Origin: Marinomonas balearica
Lineage (GTDB): Bacteria > Pseudomonadota > Gammaproteobacteria > Pseudomonadales > Marinomonadaceae
Length of the DNA: 64,000 nucleotides
Direction: 5' to 3'
Assembly (NCBI RefSeq): GCF_004362145.1
Contig: NZ_SNXC01000013.1
Coordinates: 1-64,000 of the forward strand
Made by a program: the position numbers and the translations under genes
Part shown: in pieces, positions 7,937 through 17,808 of the stretch
Position numbering within the stretch: the stretch's first letter is position 1
Layout of the letters: every line of letters begins with the position of its first letter
The notes under the pieces: generated by a model
What the model saw: only the letters and a program-made list of their open reading frames with translations
The model's database searches: none
What the model was told of the DNA's origin: nothing

Positions 7937-9985
7937 ATGACATTGCCAACACAGGGTGCGATTTCACTTAAAGATATTGCTTTAGAATACAGTGGAACAT
8001 CACCTTACTCACTCAGTGATTTCAGCGATAAATTAGACAAAGAAGTGGCAGAATCACTGTCAATCAGTGAGTTTTATGGTCTATCTGCCATGACAATTCT
8101 TCTTGAGGACAAAACCTTTGAGGTTTATAGCAAGCGCGAAACACTTATACCTATAGCAAACCTGTTAGCTGGTGGTATTGATGAATACAGTAATGGAACG
8201 CAGCCGCTAAAACTGATTACCGTGCAAAACCCTCAAAATGGAACCGTATTGATCGACGGCGTAAATATCTTATTCACCTCCACGGGGGAAGTGGGGGTTG
8301 CGACAGGGTTTGACATACTGGTCGAAAATAGCATCGGCTTTCAGGTAACGGCTTTTGTCACCATGAAGGTTGTTTCTGTGCCGGATGTTGTATGTAACCC
8401 TGATACTTTTAGTTTACAGCAAGGGGAGACCCTCTTATTAAGTGTGGATCAACTGATGCTCAATGATGAAGATGCGTCAAATACCGGACTTACCTTTTCT
8501 TCAGTCAGTAATTCAGTTGGTGGTAGTGTCAGTTATGATGCCGCTAATCAGTCTGTTTCTTTTATCTCAACAGGGCTAGCGAGCGAACCAGCTGAATTTA
8601 ATTATCAAGTACAAAGCGGTGTAGGAAGCCAGCAAACAGGTGTTGTTTATATCAATATCACTCCTTTGCCTGAATTAGAAGCCTTTGTATACAGCACCCA
8701 AGCTGATGCAAACGCCGCAATGACGAGTTATAGCCCACCAACCATGCAGAATGTGTTTAATACCTGGGGTCGCTTTAACGGCAACGAATATTACGTGAAC
8801 AAGCAAGATGCTATCAATCAGAGTAGTAGCAATGCGACAGCTTGGACATTTGATGAAAGCTTAAACAGTGTTGTTATGCCTCTTAATGTGTCGCCTTCAA
8901 ATGGTTTTGTCTCCGAAGAGAAAGTTGAAAACTATACCTTTGAAGCAACTTTGACGTCTGACAATGGTGATAACGACACCATAGGTTTGGTGGCTGCATT
9001 TGTTCGAGAAGGCTCGACTAACCATGTCCTTACTTTAGTTTTGAATACAGGGGGAACAGCGCCACATAGCACTGGCTGCGGAGTGTACTTTGGATACATA
9101 GGAGTTGGTACTGGAGATAAGTTACTAGGCGAATTTGATATTGGAGTAGGGGATACGGTTGGTGTAGGAACTGGTTGGAATAATAGAAAAGTCAGAGCGA
9201 AAGTTCAGCGACAAGAAAATATAGTTACTTTTTATGTGAGTCATTGGAATCAAATAGACAGCTACTTACCTGCGAGTAAAATTCAAGTTGATTTGGATGC
9301 GGATCCAGATTTACATCGCTTTAAAGGCGCACAAGCGTACGGCTATATTACTAACTCTCAGCCTAACTCCACTTATTTAGATGTGTCTTTTAAGGGCGGC
9401 TTGGATACGAATAAAATTTACGATATAGAAAATAATGCGGTCTGGTCCTATCAAGATGATGCTTGGGCACTTACTTCTGGCTCGATTCAAAGCCATTTAG
9501 GCTATATCCGAAAAGTGCTTAACCCAGAAACGCAAGAGCGTTACCTGATCAGCGAGTCACAAACCTCTTGGCTTGGGCATTTAGTTGACTCAGTAAATTG
9601 GTCAAATGAAAAACTGCTTAATCAGAGCCAATATGTCTTGCAACAAGAGGATCTAGCACAAAATGGTGCGATTACAGGGACTACCTTATTGGCCTTGTAT
9701 GCCTCTAATCAGGAGGAAAAAAACTACCTGAAAGACCTTGTTAGTGTTCAAACGACGTCATCTCATATCCATGATTCAATCACACTTGGCTCAAATAATA
9801 TAGGCACTAAAAACTGGTTCTCAAATCAATCGATTGACTTATCGAGTATCGACTTTATCGGCGGAACGGTTGTTTTTGCAGATGGTACGGTAGGGCGAAT
9901 TAGTGCCATTGGCAATGATAATGGCACCAGTGCCTTTATCCAATATCAGGTCGTTGCCTATCGCTTGTTTGATTTGACATTATAA
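7937..9985 (+). CDS. Fibre/adhesin-like surface protein with Ig/cadherin-like repeats
   Basis: This 682-residue acidic protein has no signal peptide. An N-terminal segment (about 1-50: GAISLKDIALEYSG, SISEFYG) resembles phage structural proteins. Two cadherin/Ig-like beta domains follow (about 55-240, with the LLLSVDQLMLNDEDASN block), then a larger beta-rich region (about 250-500) that may be lectin-like. It is Thr/Ser/Asn-rich with few Cys. Together with the upstream S74 fibre it looks like receptor-binding equipment. It ends 10 nt before the next gene, which has a strong AAGGAGG site. Confidence 0.6.
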   Translation: MTLPTQGAISLKDIALEYSGTSPYSLSDFSDKLDKEVAESLSISEFYGLSAMTILLEDKTFEVYSKRETLIPIANLLAGGIDEYSNGTQPLKLITVQNPQNGTVLIDGVNILFTSTGEVGVATGFDILVENSIGFQVTAFVTMKVVSVPDVVCNPDTFSLQQGETLLLSVDQLMLNDEDASNTGLTFSSVSNSVGGSVSYDAANQSVSFISTGLASEPAEFNYQVQSGVGSQQTGVVYINITPLPELEAFVYSTQADANAAMTSYSPPTMQNVFNTWGRFNGNEYYVNKQDAINQSSSNATAWTFDESLNSVVMPLNVSPSNGFVSEEKVENYTFEATLTSDNGDNDTIGLVAAFVREGSTNHVLTLVLNTGGTAPHSTGCGVYFGYIGVGTGDKLLGEFDIGVGDTVGVGTGWNNRKVRAKVQRQENIVTFYVSHWNQIDSYLPASKIQVDLDADPDLHRFKGAQAYGYITNSQPNSTYLDVSFKGGLDTNKIYDIENNAVWSYQDDAWALTSGSIQSHLGYIRKVLNPETQERYLISESQTSWLGHLVDSVNWSNEKLLNQSQYVLQQEDLAQNGAITGTTLLALYASNQEEKNYLKDLVSVQTTSSHIHDSITLGSNNIGTKNWFSNQSIDLSSIDFIGGTVVFADGTVGRISAIGNDNGTSAFIQYQVVAYRLFDLTL

Positions 9986-9995
9986 GGAGGCTTTG

Positions 9996-12488
9996 ATGAA
10001 AAATGCTATTGAAAACAGTTCTTTTCCGATAAAAGAAGTACCTCCTTCAACGATCGCTTCTTTAGCCACCGGCCCGATTGATACGCCATTAACGGATTTA
10101 CAACGGCTTGAATCTGAGTTTGTGCCCTTTGAGCAAGCTCCATTTTGGCAAAATCCGAAACCAACACCACCAGCCATGATAAATGCCTGGGTGCAAAGCT
10201 ATAGCGAATCTCTAATAAACTGGTTATTGCTTGGTTTAGAAGAAGAGCGTTTCGACCTGAATAGCCCGATTCATATACTGCAAATGATGCAAGACAAAGG
10301 GGCATTTGGTCTAAAATTGTTAGCGCAGTTACAGCAGGAATTAGGGCAAGAGGTGTTTGATGAAATGCCCCTGTGTTTGCTCATTGTCTGTGATAACCAA
10401 GATGACATAACCCTGATGCAGGCACACCCGAGTTATCAAGCGTATAAGGAATCAGGCAAAGTAAATTGGCTTTGCTTTGATGAGGTCAATGCCTTAATTG
10501 AACAAAACGAGTCTGACTTAGCCATTGACTTTACGGCTAACCCCGTTGCGCTTATTGCCCATCATGTCCTATCGAGTTTGCCCCAGCAGCTTGTTCATTG
10601 TCATTACAATCAACTGTACTTTGCTGAGGTTGCTAGCCTTAAACCTACTGAAGAAAGTGCACAACTGGGCTTGGCTCAAGGCTCATTAACAAGCCCCCAC
10701 ACAAACTTGCCGATCTCTTGGCAGGAGCGCGTACTAGAGCAGAAGTTAAAAGAGAAGGGAAGGGAAAAGCCAAAAGAAGAAATGCAAGAAAGTGAGCGAG
10801 GAAGTGCTGTAGCACAAGCGCAAATACCCTTAGCTTATCGTTGGCATCACATTAATCCTGATGAATTTGTTGAAAGCCAGTTAGCCTCAAATGCGTTACA
10901 CGCCCCTTATCTTGATTATCTAAATTACCAATTGAGTCAGGGAATCAGCCAAGTACTGTATCTGCCTGTTCAAGCGAGCAACTTGCTGAATCAATTAGCG
11001 GATCGCTGCGATAAAGGGTTACTTTGCTTGATCACAGAGGAAGTAGTAGAGCAGCATGGGGTAAATGATGCTCAAGATACCGAGCTTTTAAAGCATGAGC
11101 CAAATGCTAATCTGGCAATGCCACTGGCTTTAGCGCCTATAATAGCCGCGTTGAAAAATACCCAAGTCGCCGTGCAAAAAACAGATCAGATAAACTCAGT
11201 ATCATCCTGGGTCAGTATCTCAAACAGAGCACTAACAGAAGAGGGTGGCCTAAATGAAACGGATCAACAGCATTTTAACCTTATTGCTGCCCCGTTACTG
11301 GAGCAAACGAATCGTCAGCAAGAACGTATTATTAACAGTCTACAGGGTGCCACTAAGGTGCTTGATGACAGGCAGATTCTGGCCTATTTAAGTACGCATC
11401 AGTACGAACCCGCATTATGCGCACTCTTTTTACCGCGTTTGTTGGAAACGGGCGTGTTAGTCAACCTACGTCTGCCCTGGTGTGAAGCTCTATCAAAGGT
11501 TTGGATGCAACATACCCCATTAGGACGGGGTGATGAGTTCACTTTCAAATTAGGTATATTAGCAATCGACCTTGGCCATTGGCCATTAGCCAAAGCCTGT
11601 TTTATCGCGCTTATGAAAATAGATGGTCCCAACACCCCTTGTTTGCATAATTTAGCCTTAGCTGAGTTTGCTACAGGGCAAATCAAGATGGCTTTAACTT
11701 GTACTCAATTGGCCCTTGAACTCAGCTCAGAAGACGAACAAGCTAAAACCCTGAATGACGATATTTGTGCCTATCAAGCACGTTGTTCTTCGCTCACATG
11801 CTTTGATAACAGAGGTTTTGACAATAGAGATTTTGATAATAGAGGGTTTGATAACGACCAAGAGACACACTTGAACCAAGCAAATGATACCAAGCGATTA
11901 ACCCTGCAACCTTTAGGGGAACATCATTTATCAGAATTCTATTTACAGTATCGCCGAACAGACATCGCCCAGCGTTTGCGAGGTATTACCTTCGATTCGT
12001 TAGCAGAACTCAGGGACCACATTTGGCCTAACTGGCAGCAAGAAGGTGGCTGTAAAGAAGAGGGAGGCAAAGAAGGCGACTGTAAAAAAGTAAACAAGCA
12101 GGCAAAAGCCCATTTTGCCCTAGTACACCCAGAGCTGGGTTTTGTTGGTGCTGTGGTGTTCGACTTTAGTCAGGATGATGCATCACAAAATGAGACCGAT
12201 GACTTCCCAGAGCAAAGCGCCCACCTGTCTTTTTGGATTGGCTGTGATTATCAACAACAAGGTTTCGCAACCCACGCCGTAAAACTCGCCATCGAGTATC
12301 TACTGCAACGAGGAAAAACATACCTAATCACCTCCGCGTGGGTGCATAATACCCCATCGAGAAAAGTGCTTGAACGCAACGGCTTTATACAGACAAATGA
12401 AACAAAAGGCGAAGGCGTCGAACAGGAAATGTTTTATCGCTTCGCTTTGCCTCCTTCTTACAAAGAAGAGTCTGGGAGGCTCATATGA
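9996..12488 (+). CDS. Large protein with C-terminal GNAT acetyltransferase domain
   Basis: The 830-residue protein starts at the ATG after AAGGAGG (9984-9990). The first 240 residues look helical and methyltransferase-like. The middle contains TPR-like helices (about 505-580, CLHNLALAEFATGQIKMALT). A tandem FDNRG/FDNRD repeat links to a GNAT domain (about 634-825) with the acetyl-CoA motif QQQGFATHAV and SAWVHNTPSRKVLERNGF. It lies between fibre-like genes and a reverse transcriptase with short gaps, so it is probably co-transcribed. It might modify fibre proteins; that is inference. The N-terminal assignment is weak. Confidence 0.6.
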   Translation: MKNAIENSSFPIKEVPPSTIASLATGPIDTPLTDLQRLESEFVPFEQAPFWQNPKPTPPAMINAWVQSYSESLINWLLLGLEEERFDLNSPIHILQMMQDKGAFGLKLLAQLQQELGQEVFDEMPLCLLIVCDNQDDITLMQAHPSYQAYKESGKVNWLCFDEVNALIEQNESDLAIDFTANPVALIAHHVLSSLPQQLVHCHYNQLYFAEVASLKPTEESAQLGLAQGSLTSPHTNLPISWQERVLEQKLKEKGREKPKEEMQESERGSAVAQAQIPLAYRWHHINPDEFVESQLASNALHAPYLDYLNYQLSQGISQVLYLPVQASNLLNQLADRCDKGLLCLITEEVVEQHGVNDAQDTELLKHEPNANLAMPLALAPIIAALKNTQVAVQKTDQINSVSSWVSISNRALTEEGGLNETDQQHFNLIAAPLLEQTNRQQERIINSLQGATKVLDDRQILAYLSTHQYEPALCALFLPRLLETGVLVNLRLPWCEALSKVWMQHTPLGRGDEFTFKLGILAIDLGHWPLAKACFIALMKIDGPNTPCLHNLALAEFATGQIKMALTCTQLALELSSEDEQAKTLNDDICAYQARCSSLTCFDNRGFDNRDFDNRGFDNDQETHLNQANDTKRLTLQPLGEHHLSEFYLQYRRTDIAQRLRGITFDSLAELRDHIWPNWQQEGGCKEEGGKEGDCKKVNKQAKAHFALVHPELGFVGAVVFDFSQDDASQNETDDFPEQSAHLSFWIGCDYQQQGFATHAVKLAIEYLLQRGKTYLITSAWVHNTPSRKVLERNGFIQTNETKGEGVEQEMFYRFALPPSYKEESGRLI
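11802..11857 (+). repeat. 15-bp in-frame tandem repeat
   Basis: Four imperfect units of TTTGATAACAGAGGT type encode FDNRG, FDNRD, FDNRG and FDND in the linker before the GNAT domain. The unit length keeps the frame, so slippage would alter linker length rather than switch the gene off. Confidence 0.75.
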
Positions 12489-12508
12489 CCTTACGGTAAT
12501 CAAATAAT

Positions 12509-13600
12509 ATGCTTGAACTCATTGCATCTTCATCCGTACTCGACAAAGCCTACCAATGGCTTTGCCATCGTCGCCAGCATACACATGCTAACAACGACGT
12601 ATGGCATTTACGTTTTCATTGGCAGCGCCTTAAGCCAGTCATTCAAAGTGCGCTACTCAACGGCGAGTACCAGTTTTCACCCTGCAAAGCATTCAGTGTT
12701 GCAGGGGAAAGTGTCGGCCAGTGGAACGCCCAAGATGCGATGGTCATAAAAGCCATCGCCCTTGTTTTAACGGAAAAGATTAGCCCAAAACTTAGCCCTC
12801 ACTGCTACCACTTAGCAGGCAAAGGACAAAAGGCGTGTGTCAATCAGGTAAAAGACGACGTAAGCGACTATCAGTATGTCTGCCGCAGTGATGTGGACTC
12901 TTACTATGCAACCATTGACCACGGCGTATTGCTTAAGCAACTCAGAGAGTTAATCGCCGATTCACGAGTCATTGATTTAATTGAAACGCTGCTTAACCGC
13001 TTAGACGATGTGAATGGACACCTCTATACCGTAACCACAGGTATTAATAAAGGCAGCTCCCTGTCACCACTACTAGGCGCAATTTATCTGTTAGAGATGG
13101 ATAAAACCCTTGGGGAATATACTCAACGTCATGGGCTGAAATATTACCGATACATGGATGACTGGTTGATTCTATGTAAAACCCGTAACCAACTGCGAAC
13201 GACAGTGAAACTAATGAATCAATGCTTAACGCTGGCGAAGCAAACTAAGCATCCTTTTAAAACCTATATAGGAAGAATCAAAGATGATGGATTCGATTTT
13301 CTTGGATACCGGGTAATAAAACAGTCAGCAAATAATCAAAAAACAAAACTCACCCTATCTTGGAAGAGCTTAAGTAACCATCTTACAAAACTTCAGCAGC
13401 TTTATGAGCAAGGTACGCCTTCTGAGGGTATCGCGGAGTATATAAAACGTTGGTTGTCTTGGGCGAGAGGCGGGGTAGAAATCGATTTAATTAAGGTAAT
13501 TCGAGAAGGGATTACCAGCGAAATGGCTAAGCGAATAAATGGCACTAAGTGGCTGGAGGAGATCTATGGCCTGGCGCTTGGGGAAATGCGGTTAATTTAA
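12509..13600 (+). CDS. Reverse transcriptase (RNA-directed DNA polymerase), orphan type
   Basis: The 363-residue protein contains an RT palm. Motif A is CRSDVDSYYATIDH (D128, D130), the fingers/palm motif is GINKGSSLSPLLGAIYL (178-194), and the catalytic YRYMDDWLILCK (YMDD at 215-218) is present. The thumb-side block is FDFLGYRV. The SxLSPLLGA block is closer to group-II-intron-like RTs than to the LPIGNLTSQ type of diversity-generating retroelements. No maturase or endonuclease domain and no intron structure was seen. It is the last gene of the fibre/GNAT operon (21-nt gap) and is followed by a hairpin-rich stretch. Its function is unknown. Confidence 0.85.
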   Translation: MLELIASSSVLDKAYQWLCHRRQHTHANNDVWHLRFHWQRLKPVIQSALLNGEYQFSPCKAFSVAGESVGQWNAQDAMVIKAIALVLTEKISPKLSPHCYHLAGKGQKACVNQVKDDVSDYQYVCRSDVDSYYATIDHGVLLKQLRELIADSRVIDLIETLLNRLDDVNGHLYTVTTGINKGSSLSPLLGAIYLLEMDKTLGEYTQRHGLKYYRYMDDWLILCKTRNQLRTTVKLMNQCLTLAKQTKHPFKTYIGRIKDDGFDFLGYRVIKQSANNQKTKLTLSWKSLSNHLTKLQQLYEQGTPSEGIAEYIKRWLSWARGGVEIDLIKVIREGITSEMAKRINGTKWLEEIYGLALGEMRLI

Positions 13601-13797
13601 CTCTGACCCCTATTATTCTAACAAGCGTTATAAAACGCAGGTTAGCTAGTCAGATAGGACAGGTGTTAACCCGAAAATATCGGGTGGATACGCTTTACTT
13701 TAGATAAAAGTAACTAACACGATCAACTTGATCCTGTAGTTATATCACCTTTGTTATCAACACATATATAAACACTAAATAACAATGGATTTTACGC
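13601..13797 (+). other. Hairpin-rich intergenic stretch after the reverse transcriptase
   Basis: Three perfect short stems lie in a row: GCGTT/AACGC at 13625-13638, ACCCGA/TCGGGT at 13669-13685 and TTACTTT/AAAGTAA at 13695-13713. None has a T-tract, so a simple terminator is unlikely. The stretch could be a structured 3' UTR or an RNA used by the RT, but this is inference. I found no sequence here repeated in the upstream fibre genes. Confidence 0.4.
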
Positions 13798-15417
13798 ATG
13801 AATGAAATAAACGGAAGCAAAGAACAGCCTCTCCACCAACAACAGGTCAATCTCGGAGTTCAACAACCTGGAAGAACACCCCTGCTTGCCGGAACGAAAA
13901 AACGAACAAATACAACAGTGATACGCGCGGACGCATTACCACCTCTTTCTTATTCAGCATTTTTACACGATGACCTGAAACCTACACCGAAACTAGCTAA
14001 AAAACTCGGTATTATTGACGCGGAATCTGAATGGGGCGACGGCGTATTAGCAGCCACCAGACGAATATGTGACGCTGAGGTTAAACCCAGAATAGTAAGT
14101 CAGTTAACAGAATATTCACTTAAATACAGGGAAGGCGACCACCCGCTAATATCATTGATTGCGAAGGAGGAACGCAGGCAGCCCAACACCTATCAATACG
14201 TATGGATGAAGCGTGAAGACACGAATGTGTTACGCGAGGAACACGCAAATTTAGGAGCTAATCCAATCTTCACATCTAGTGTCTTAACTAATTTGAAACT
14301 ATGTAAGTTTACTACTCCAAATTTTGATGCAACCGTGTACAAGACAACTCAAATGGCGGATGCATATATCGAAACGACCACTACCGCTTACAGTACTAGC
14401 TCAGCGGGCGATCTACATCACTATGATGCAATAGAGCGAATAACAGACAAAATTCCTATAGAGGTGAAAATAGAACGACCCGACTTAGAAAAGAACGAAG
14501 TTGGAGTGGGGGCACAAGCGAACAGGAACGTTCGGCACATAGTGGGCCGTGCAGGGTTTGGAAATGAAACCGAGACGGTGGCTCAAATAACAATGTACCG
14601 AAACCTATATGAAATTGAAAAAAAACAGCAGATCAATTCGGTGAGTGCCCTAGCGGGGAAGCTAAGCAAATTATTTATAGACCAAATAGTGACATTCCAA
14701 GGGGCGTACGATATTGGCGGCCAAGCCCAAACGATTTGGCTAAGTAAAATGGGCCGGCTTGCCGCTAATGCGGGGGTGGCGCACCTGATGGCATGTTGGA
14801 AGGACCAACAAAATGATAAGGACTGGGATACAATTCTAAACAAGATTAATAAGCCAAAAGTAATGACCAACGAAAGAAAGTTGGAAAAAAGCCTATCATC
14901 GATAGAAGAAGCTTTGAGTAAACAAAGACGTTCAAGGATGATAATGGCCTCGCTCCATGGAACCTCTAGCGCAGTTGTTTTACTGGAAAGTATCTATAGT
15001 ATCACCGACTCTAAGTATGTGGGATCGGACATAGAGGATGTGCTTAGCACAATGTGTAAGACGACATCCCAGGTAGGAAAACTAGCACGCGGACTGGAAG
15101 GCTTAATTCAAACGATTGGAATACTTACTCCGATCGGGGAGGGGAACGACAGCAGACTTACTAGACTTAGCAAAATATATGCGGCCTATAAGAGTACCAA
15201 AGCCGCAGCACAACATTTGAAGCAATTGGAAGGCGTAGGAAACCTGCTCGTAACCTTAACTGAAACCTATAAAATGATAGAACAATCGGATTTAGAAACA
15301 ACAACTATCGACGAACTCCACACCACTGCAAGAACAATTACTACAAACTTAGCAGCGATGCAACGGACAATGGACCCTATGATTGCGTACATAAATAAAC
15401 ATATCGGGTGTAAATAA
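13798..15417 (+). CDS. Hypothetical 539-residue protein, possible eCIS cargo
   Basis: I do not recognise a family. The N-terminal 45 residues are polar and disordered-looking (GSKEQPLHQQQVNLGVQQPG), as in several eCIS cargo proteins. The rest is predominantly helical, with a weakly hydrophobic segment (MIMASLHGTSSAVVLLESIY, about 381-400) and a helical C-terminus. There is no signal peptide. Codon use (frequent AGG, ATA, GGG, CGG) differs from the neighbouring particle genes, suggesting separate acquisition. It stands alone between the RT operon and transposase debris. Effector status is inference from position and N-terminal composition. Confidence 0.45.
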   Translation: MNEINGSKEQPLHQQQVNLGVQQPGRTPLLAGTKKRTNTTVIRADALPPLSYSAFLHDDLKPTPKLAKKLGIIDAESEWGDGVLAATRRICDAEVKPRIVSQLTEYSLKYREGDHPLISLIAKEERRQPNTYQYVWMKREDTNVLREEHANLGANPIFTSSVLTNLKLCKFTTPNFDATVYKTTQMADAYIETTTTAYSTSSAGDLHHYDAIERITDKIPIEVKIERPDLEKNEVGVGAQANRNVRHIVGRAGFGNETETVAQITMYRNLYEIEKKQQINSVSALAGKLSKLFIDQIVTFQGAYDIGGQAQTIWLSKMGRLAANAGVAHLMACWKDQQNDKDWDTILNKINKPKVMTNERKLEKSLSSIEEALSKQRRSRMIMASLHGTSSAVVLLESIYSITDSKYVGSDIEDVLSTMCKTTSQVGKLARGLEGLIQTIGILTPIGEGNDSRLTRLSKIYAAYKSTKAAAQHLKQLEGVGNLLVTLTETYKMIEQSDLETTTIDELHTTARTITTNLAAMQRTMDPMIAYINKHIGCK

Positions 15418-15484
15418 GAGGAGACGGAGATAACAACGGGACAAGGTTAGCACCGGAATGGGGGCCGCCTAGACCCTGGCGGGA

Positions 15485-16183
15485 CTACCTAAGTTTTGCA
15501 CCAGCCTTTTTCCGTCCCCGTTTGCCATTTCGTTGGCACAGACCACTGAGGGCATCGTATTGATCTATGACTCTGTCGTTTCCTAAAGGAAAGCCCTTGG
15601 TGGGGAGTAGGCGCACTTCAGCAAGCAGTGATCCGGAAACATGATGCTTAAAAAGACTTCCATAGTTCTCCTGACGTCGCTCTTTTGAACTGGCTAGGGC
15701 GGTCTAACACGGATGCGGCGTACGAAACCCAGTTTCGATACAAAATGAATTACAGCGGTAGCTCGACCAGGAGCAATCCGCAGGATCATTTACCATATCA
15801 GCCCTGACGATGTTGGGGTCTATATATCGATAAAGCTGAAACGGGTAACCTTCGTCCTGAACTAAGCAGGACATAAATCGCCCTTCCCATAGATTACCTG
15901 TACGTTGGTATCTGACAAAGAAGGAACATAAATATTGACGTCTTAGCGGCTGCATCATTTTTGAAATACTGTATTCTGAACTTCCAGCACATAATAGGTG
16001 TATATGATTGGTCATAAATACCGAAGCATAGATAGATACTTCAAATTTCACTGAGTATTCTTTGAGCCAATGAGCATAAGCTCGAAAGACTTCATCCCTG
16101 GCAAAAATCGGTTGGCGGTTATTGCCGCGCTGAATAATGTGTTCCGGCATTCCCGGAATAAAAATCCTAGGTCGACGTGGCAT
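15485..16183 (-). pseudogene. REP-associated (Y1/IS200-like) transposase with in-frame amber stop
   Basis: The frame from the ATG at 16183 encodes MPRRPRIFIPGMPEHIIQRG and the HUH-type MTNHIHLL motif, then YRYIDPNIVRADMV, as in RAYT transposases. It reads TPHPC then TAG at 15704-15706. In the same frame it continues TALASSKERRQENYGSLFKH and GFPLGND to a second stop at 15485, giving the usual length of about 232 codons. A single in-frame stop therefore splits an otherwise complete gene, where relatives have a PHPLY-like motif. The likely ATG is 16183; an upstream start at 16234 adds 17 unrelated residues. Confidence 0.85.
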
Positions 16184-16262
16184 GGAGTATCCTTCTCTCA
16201 TACGTTGTTTTGAGTGAAGCAGAATAACAGACACCTAATGCAACTGAAACCGCGCCCCGTCT

Positions 16263-16892
16263 TTAACCCTTCTTACGCTCCAGTGATTTAATAAAGACAG
16301 AGTCCAATGGTCTCATTGCGAACAACATGCCCGTCCGTTGTCGTTTAGACATAGGTAAAACCGAGTCTTCTTGGTTTAGAGCCGATGCTTTAAAGGCGAC
16401 TTTTTCTAGCATTTGCCTGATAATTTCGATAGATGATTCTGAATAGCGACCACTTAAGTACAGTCGATAATCCCATTCTTCTCCTTTTTTCGCCTTCATA
16501 AAGCTCGATAGCACTTCGTGCTCAATAAAGGTTTCTAACGGCCCACCGGGTAACCAACGAAAATCGTGGGCTATGAGCGAGCGATAATGATTGTTGGGTA
16601 AAAATTCGATGACTTTGAGCTTGTCGAGTTTGGACATAAGCTGAATCCCTTCGTGTTCCGAGATGTCATAGAAGTCGATCATTTCTTGGAACGACCAGCT
16701 GTCTCTTATACAAATTGCTGCCACTAGAAGCTTCGGAGAAGCGAGAAGCTCGTTTTCTTGCTCTTGCGTAAGCTGACTGACTTTTTCAGTTTGCTTTTCA
16801 GAGAGAATAAATAGGTCTGAAAGCGTAATTTTAAGAAGGCCACAGATTTGTTCTAGACGGTCCAATGTGAAGCTTTGGATAGCTTGCATCAT
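16263..16892 (-). pseudogene. XRE-family regulator, 5'-truncated copy
   Basis: From SFTLDRLEQIC onward this 209-codon frame is nearly identical to the full regulator at 58849-59589; about 14 differences were counted by eye over about 204 residues. The N-terminal HTH (about 40 residues) is missing. At about 16875 the homology stops and transposase remnant sequence begins on the other strand. Without the HTH it cannot act as a normal repressor. Both copies lie on the minus strand, so they form direct repeats flanking about 42 kb of the locus. Confidence 0.8.
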
Positions 16893-17719
16893 TCATGCTT
16901 ACTGTTTGATGGTGAACCATTACTGTCTACTCATAGAAACCCCTAAAGCTAATTTAGGGCGGATCATGCGGTCTATTAATGGCGTGTATACCCAAAGGTA
17001 CAACAAACTCAAGCACAGGGATGGGCCGCTATTTCGTGGTCGTTATAAGGCTATTTTGGTTGTAAAGAATGGGTATCTGCTTCAGCTAAGTCGCCATATC
17101 CAGTGTAATCCAATAGAAATGAACACCCTCTGGTGAATGATTTGGCTGATTATATTTGGTCTAGTTATCCTGCCTTTATCAATAACCGCGAATGGGATGC
17201 TGGGCTAGAAACTAATCATACTTACCAAATGCTGAACCATAGGCACAAATACCAGGAAGTATAAGTTGTTTGTGTTACAAGGACATACAAGTGAGTTGGT
17301 TGATTTTTATAACAAGGGGAATACCGCAGCGGTACTTGCCAGCATAGATTTTAAATTCAGGGTGTATGACACGTGCTTCAAAGTCTACCTTCCTCTGAAA
17401 ATGGAAGGCTGCTACAACCGGAGTTGAGAATAAAAAGTGTGGTGCGTGGCGTGGCGGCATATTATGACTGTGAAGAGTCGGAAATAACACGTGTGATAAA
17501 GGGGCCAAAAAAGAGTTTAGTGGGCGTGAAAATGAAATGGGATTTTGACAGAAGTAGGTGGTAGGACAGGTGATTGAGATTGCTCGTTATTTTAACCTCA
17601 GTCATGGTGGGTCAGCGAGTGTTATTACACAACACTGGAGGGAAAGAATGGCAGAGGATAAAGCGATTTCACAAGACATGCAGGTCATTCTTAAGAATAT
17701 TGCGAATTTAGCGAGTTGA
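16880..17719 (+). pseudogene. Degenerate RAYT-type transposase with DnaA-like C-terminal domain
   Basis: Remains of one gene are spread over several frames. HAYCLMVNHYCLLIETPKAN through FRGRYKAILV comes first. After a shift near 17125 come PLVNDLADYIWSSYPAF and NHTYQMLNHRHKYQEV, then KLFVLQGHTSELVDFYNKGN. The remnant ends with VVRGVAAYYDCEESEITRVI and VIEIARYFNLSHGGSASVIT. The last part resembles the DnaA-type HTH found at the end of some IS200-like transposases. The 5' end is cut at the junction with the truncated XRE gene. At least three frameshifts make it dead. Confidence 0.75.
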
Positions 17720-17808
17720 CCAATTCCTAAAACTCTTTTGTCTAGTAATTGCCTAAGTCATCATTCTAACTAGATAAAGTTGAACAACCTCAATTAAAAG
17801 GAAAGACA

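Noticed and set aside
12509-13600. Group II intron or classical diversity-generating retroelement
   Set aside because: No maturase or HNH domain and no intron domain V-like structure was seen; the fingers motif is not of DGR type, and no TR/VR pair was found by eye.
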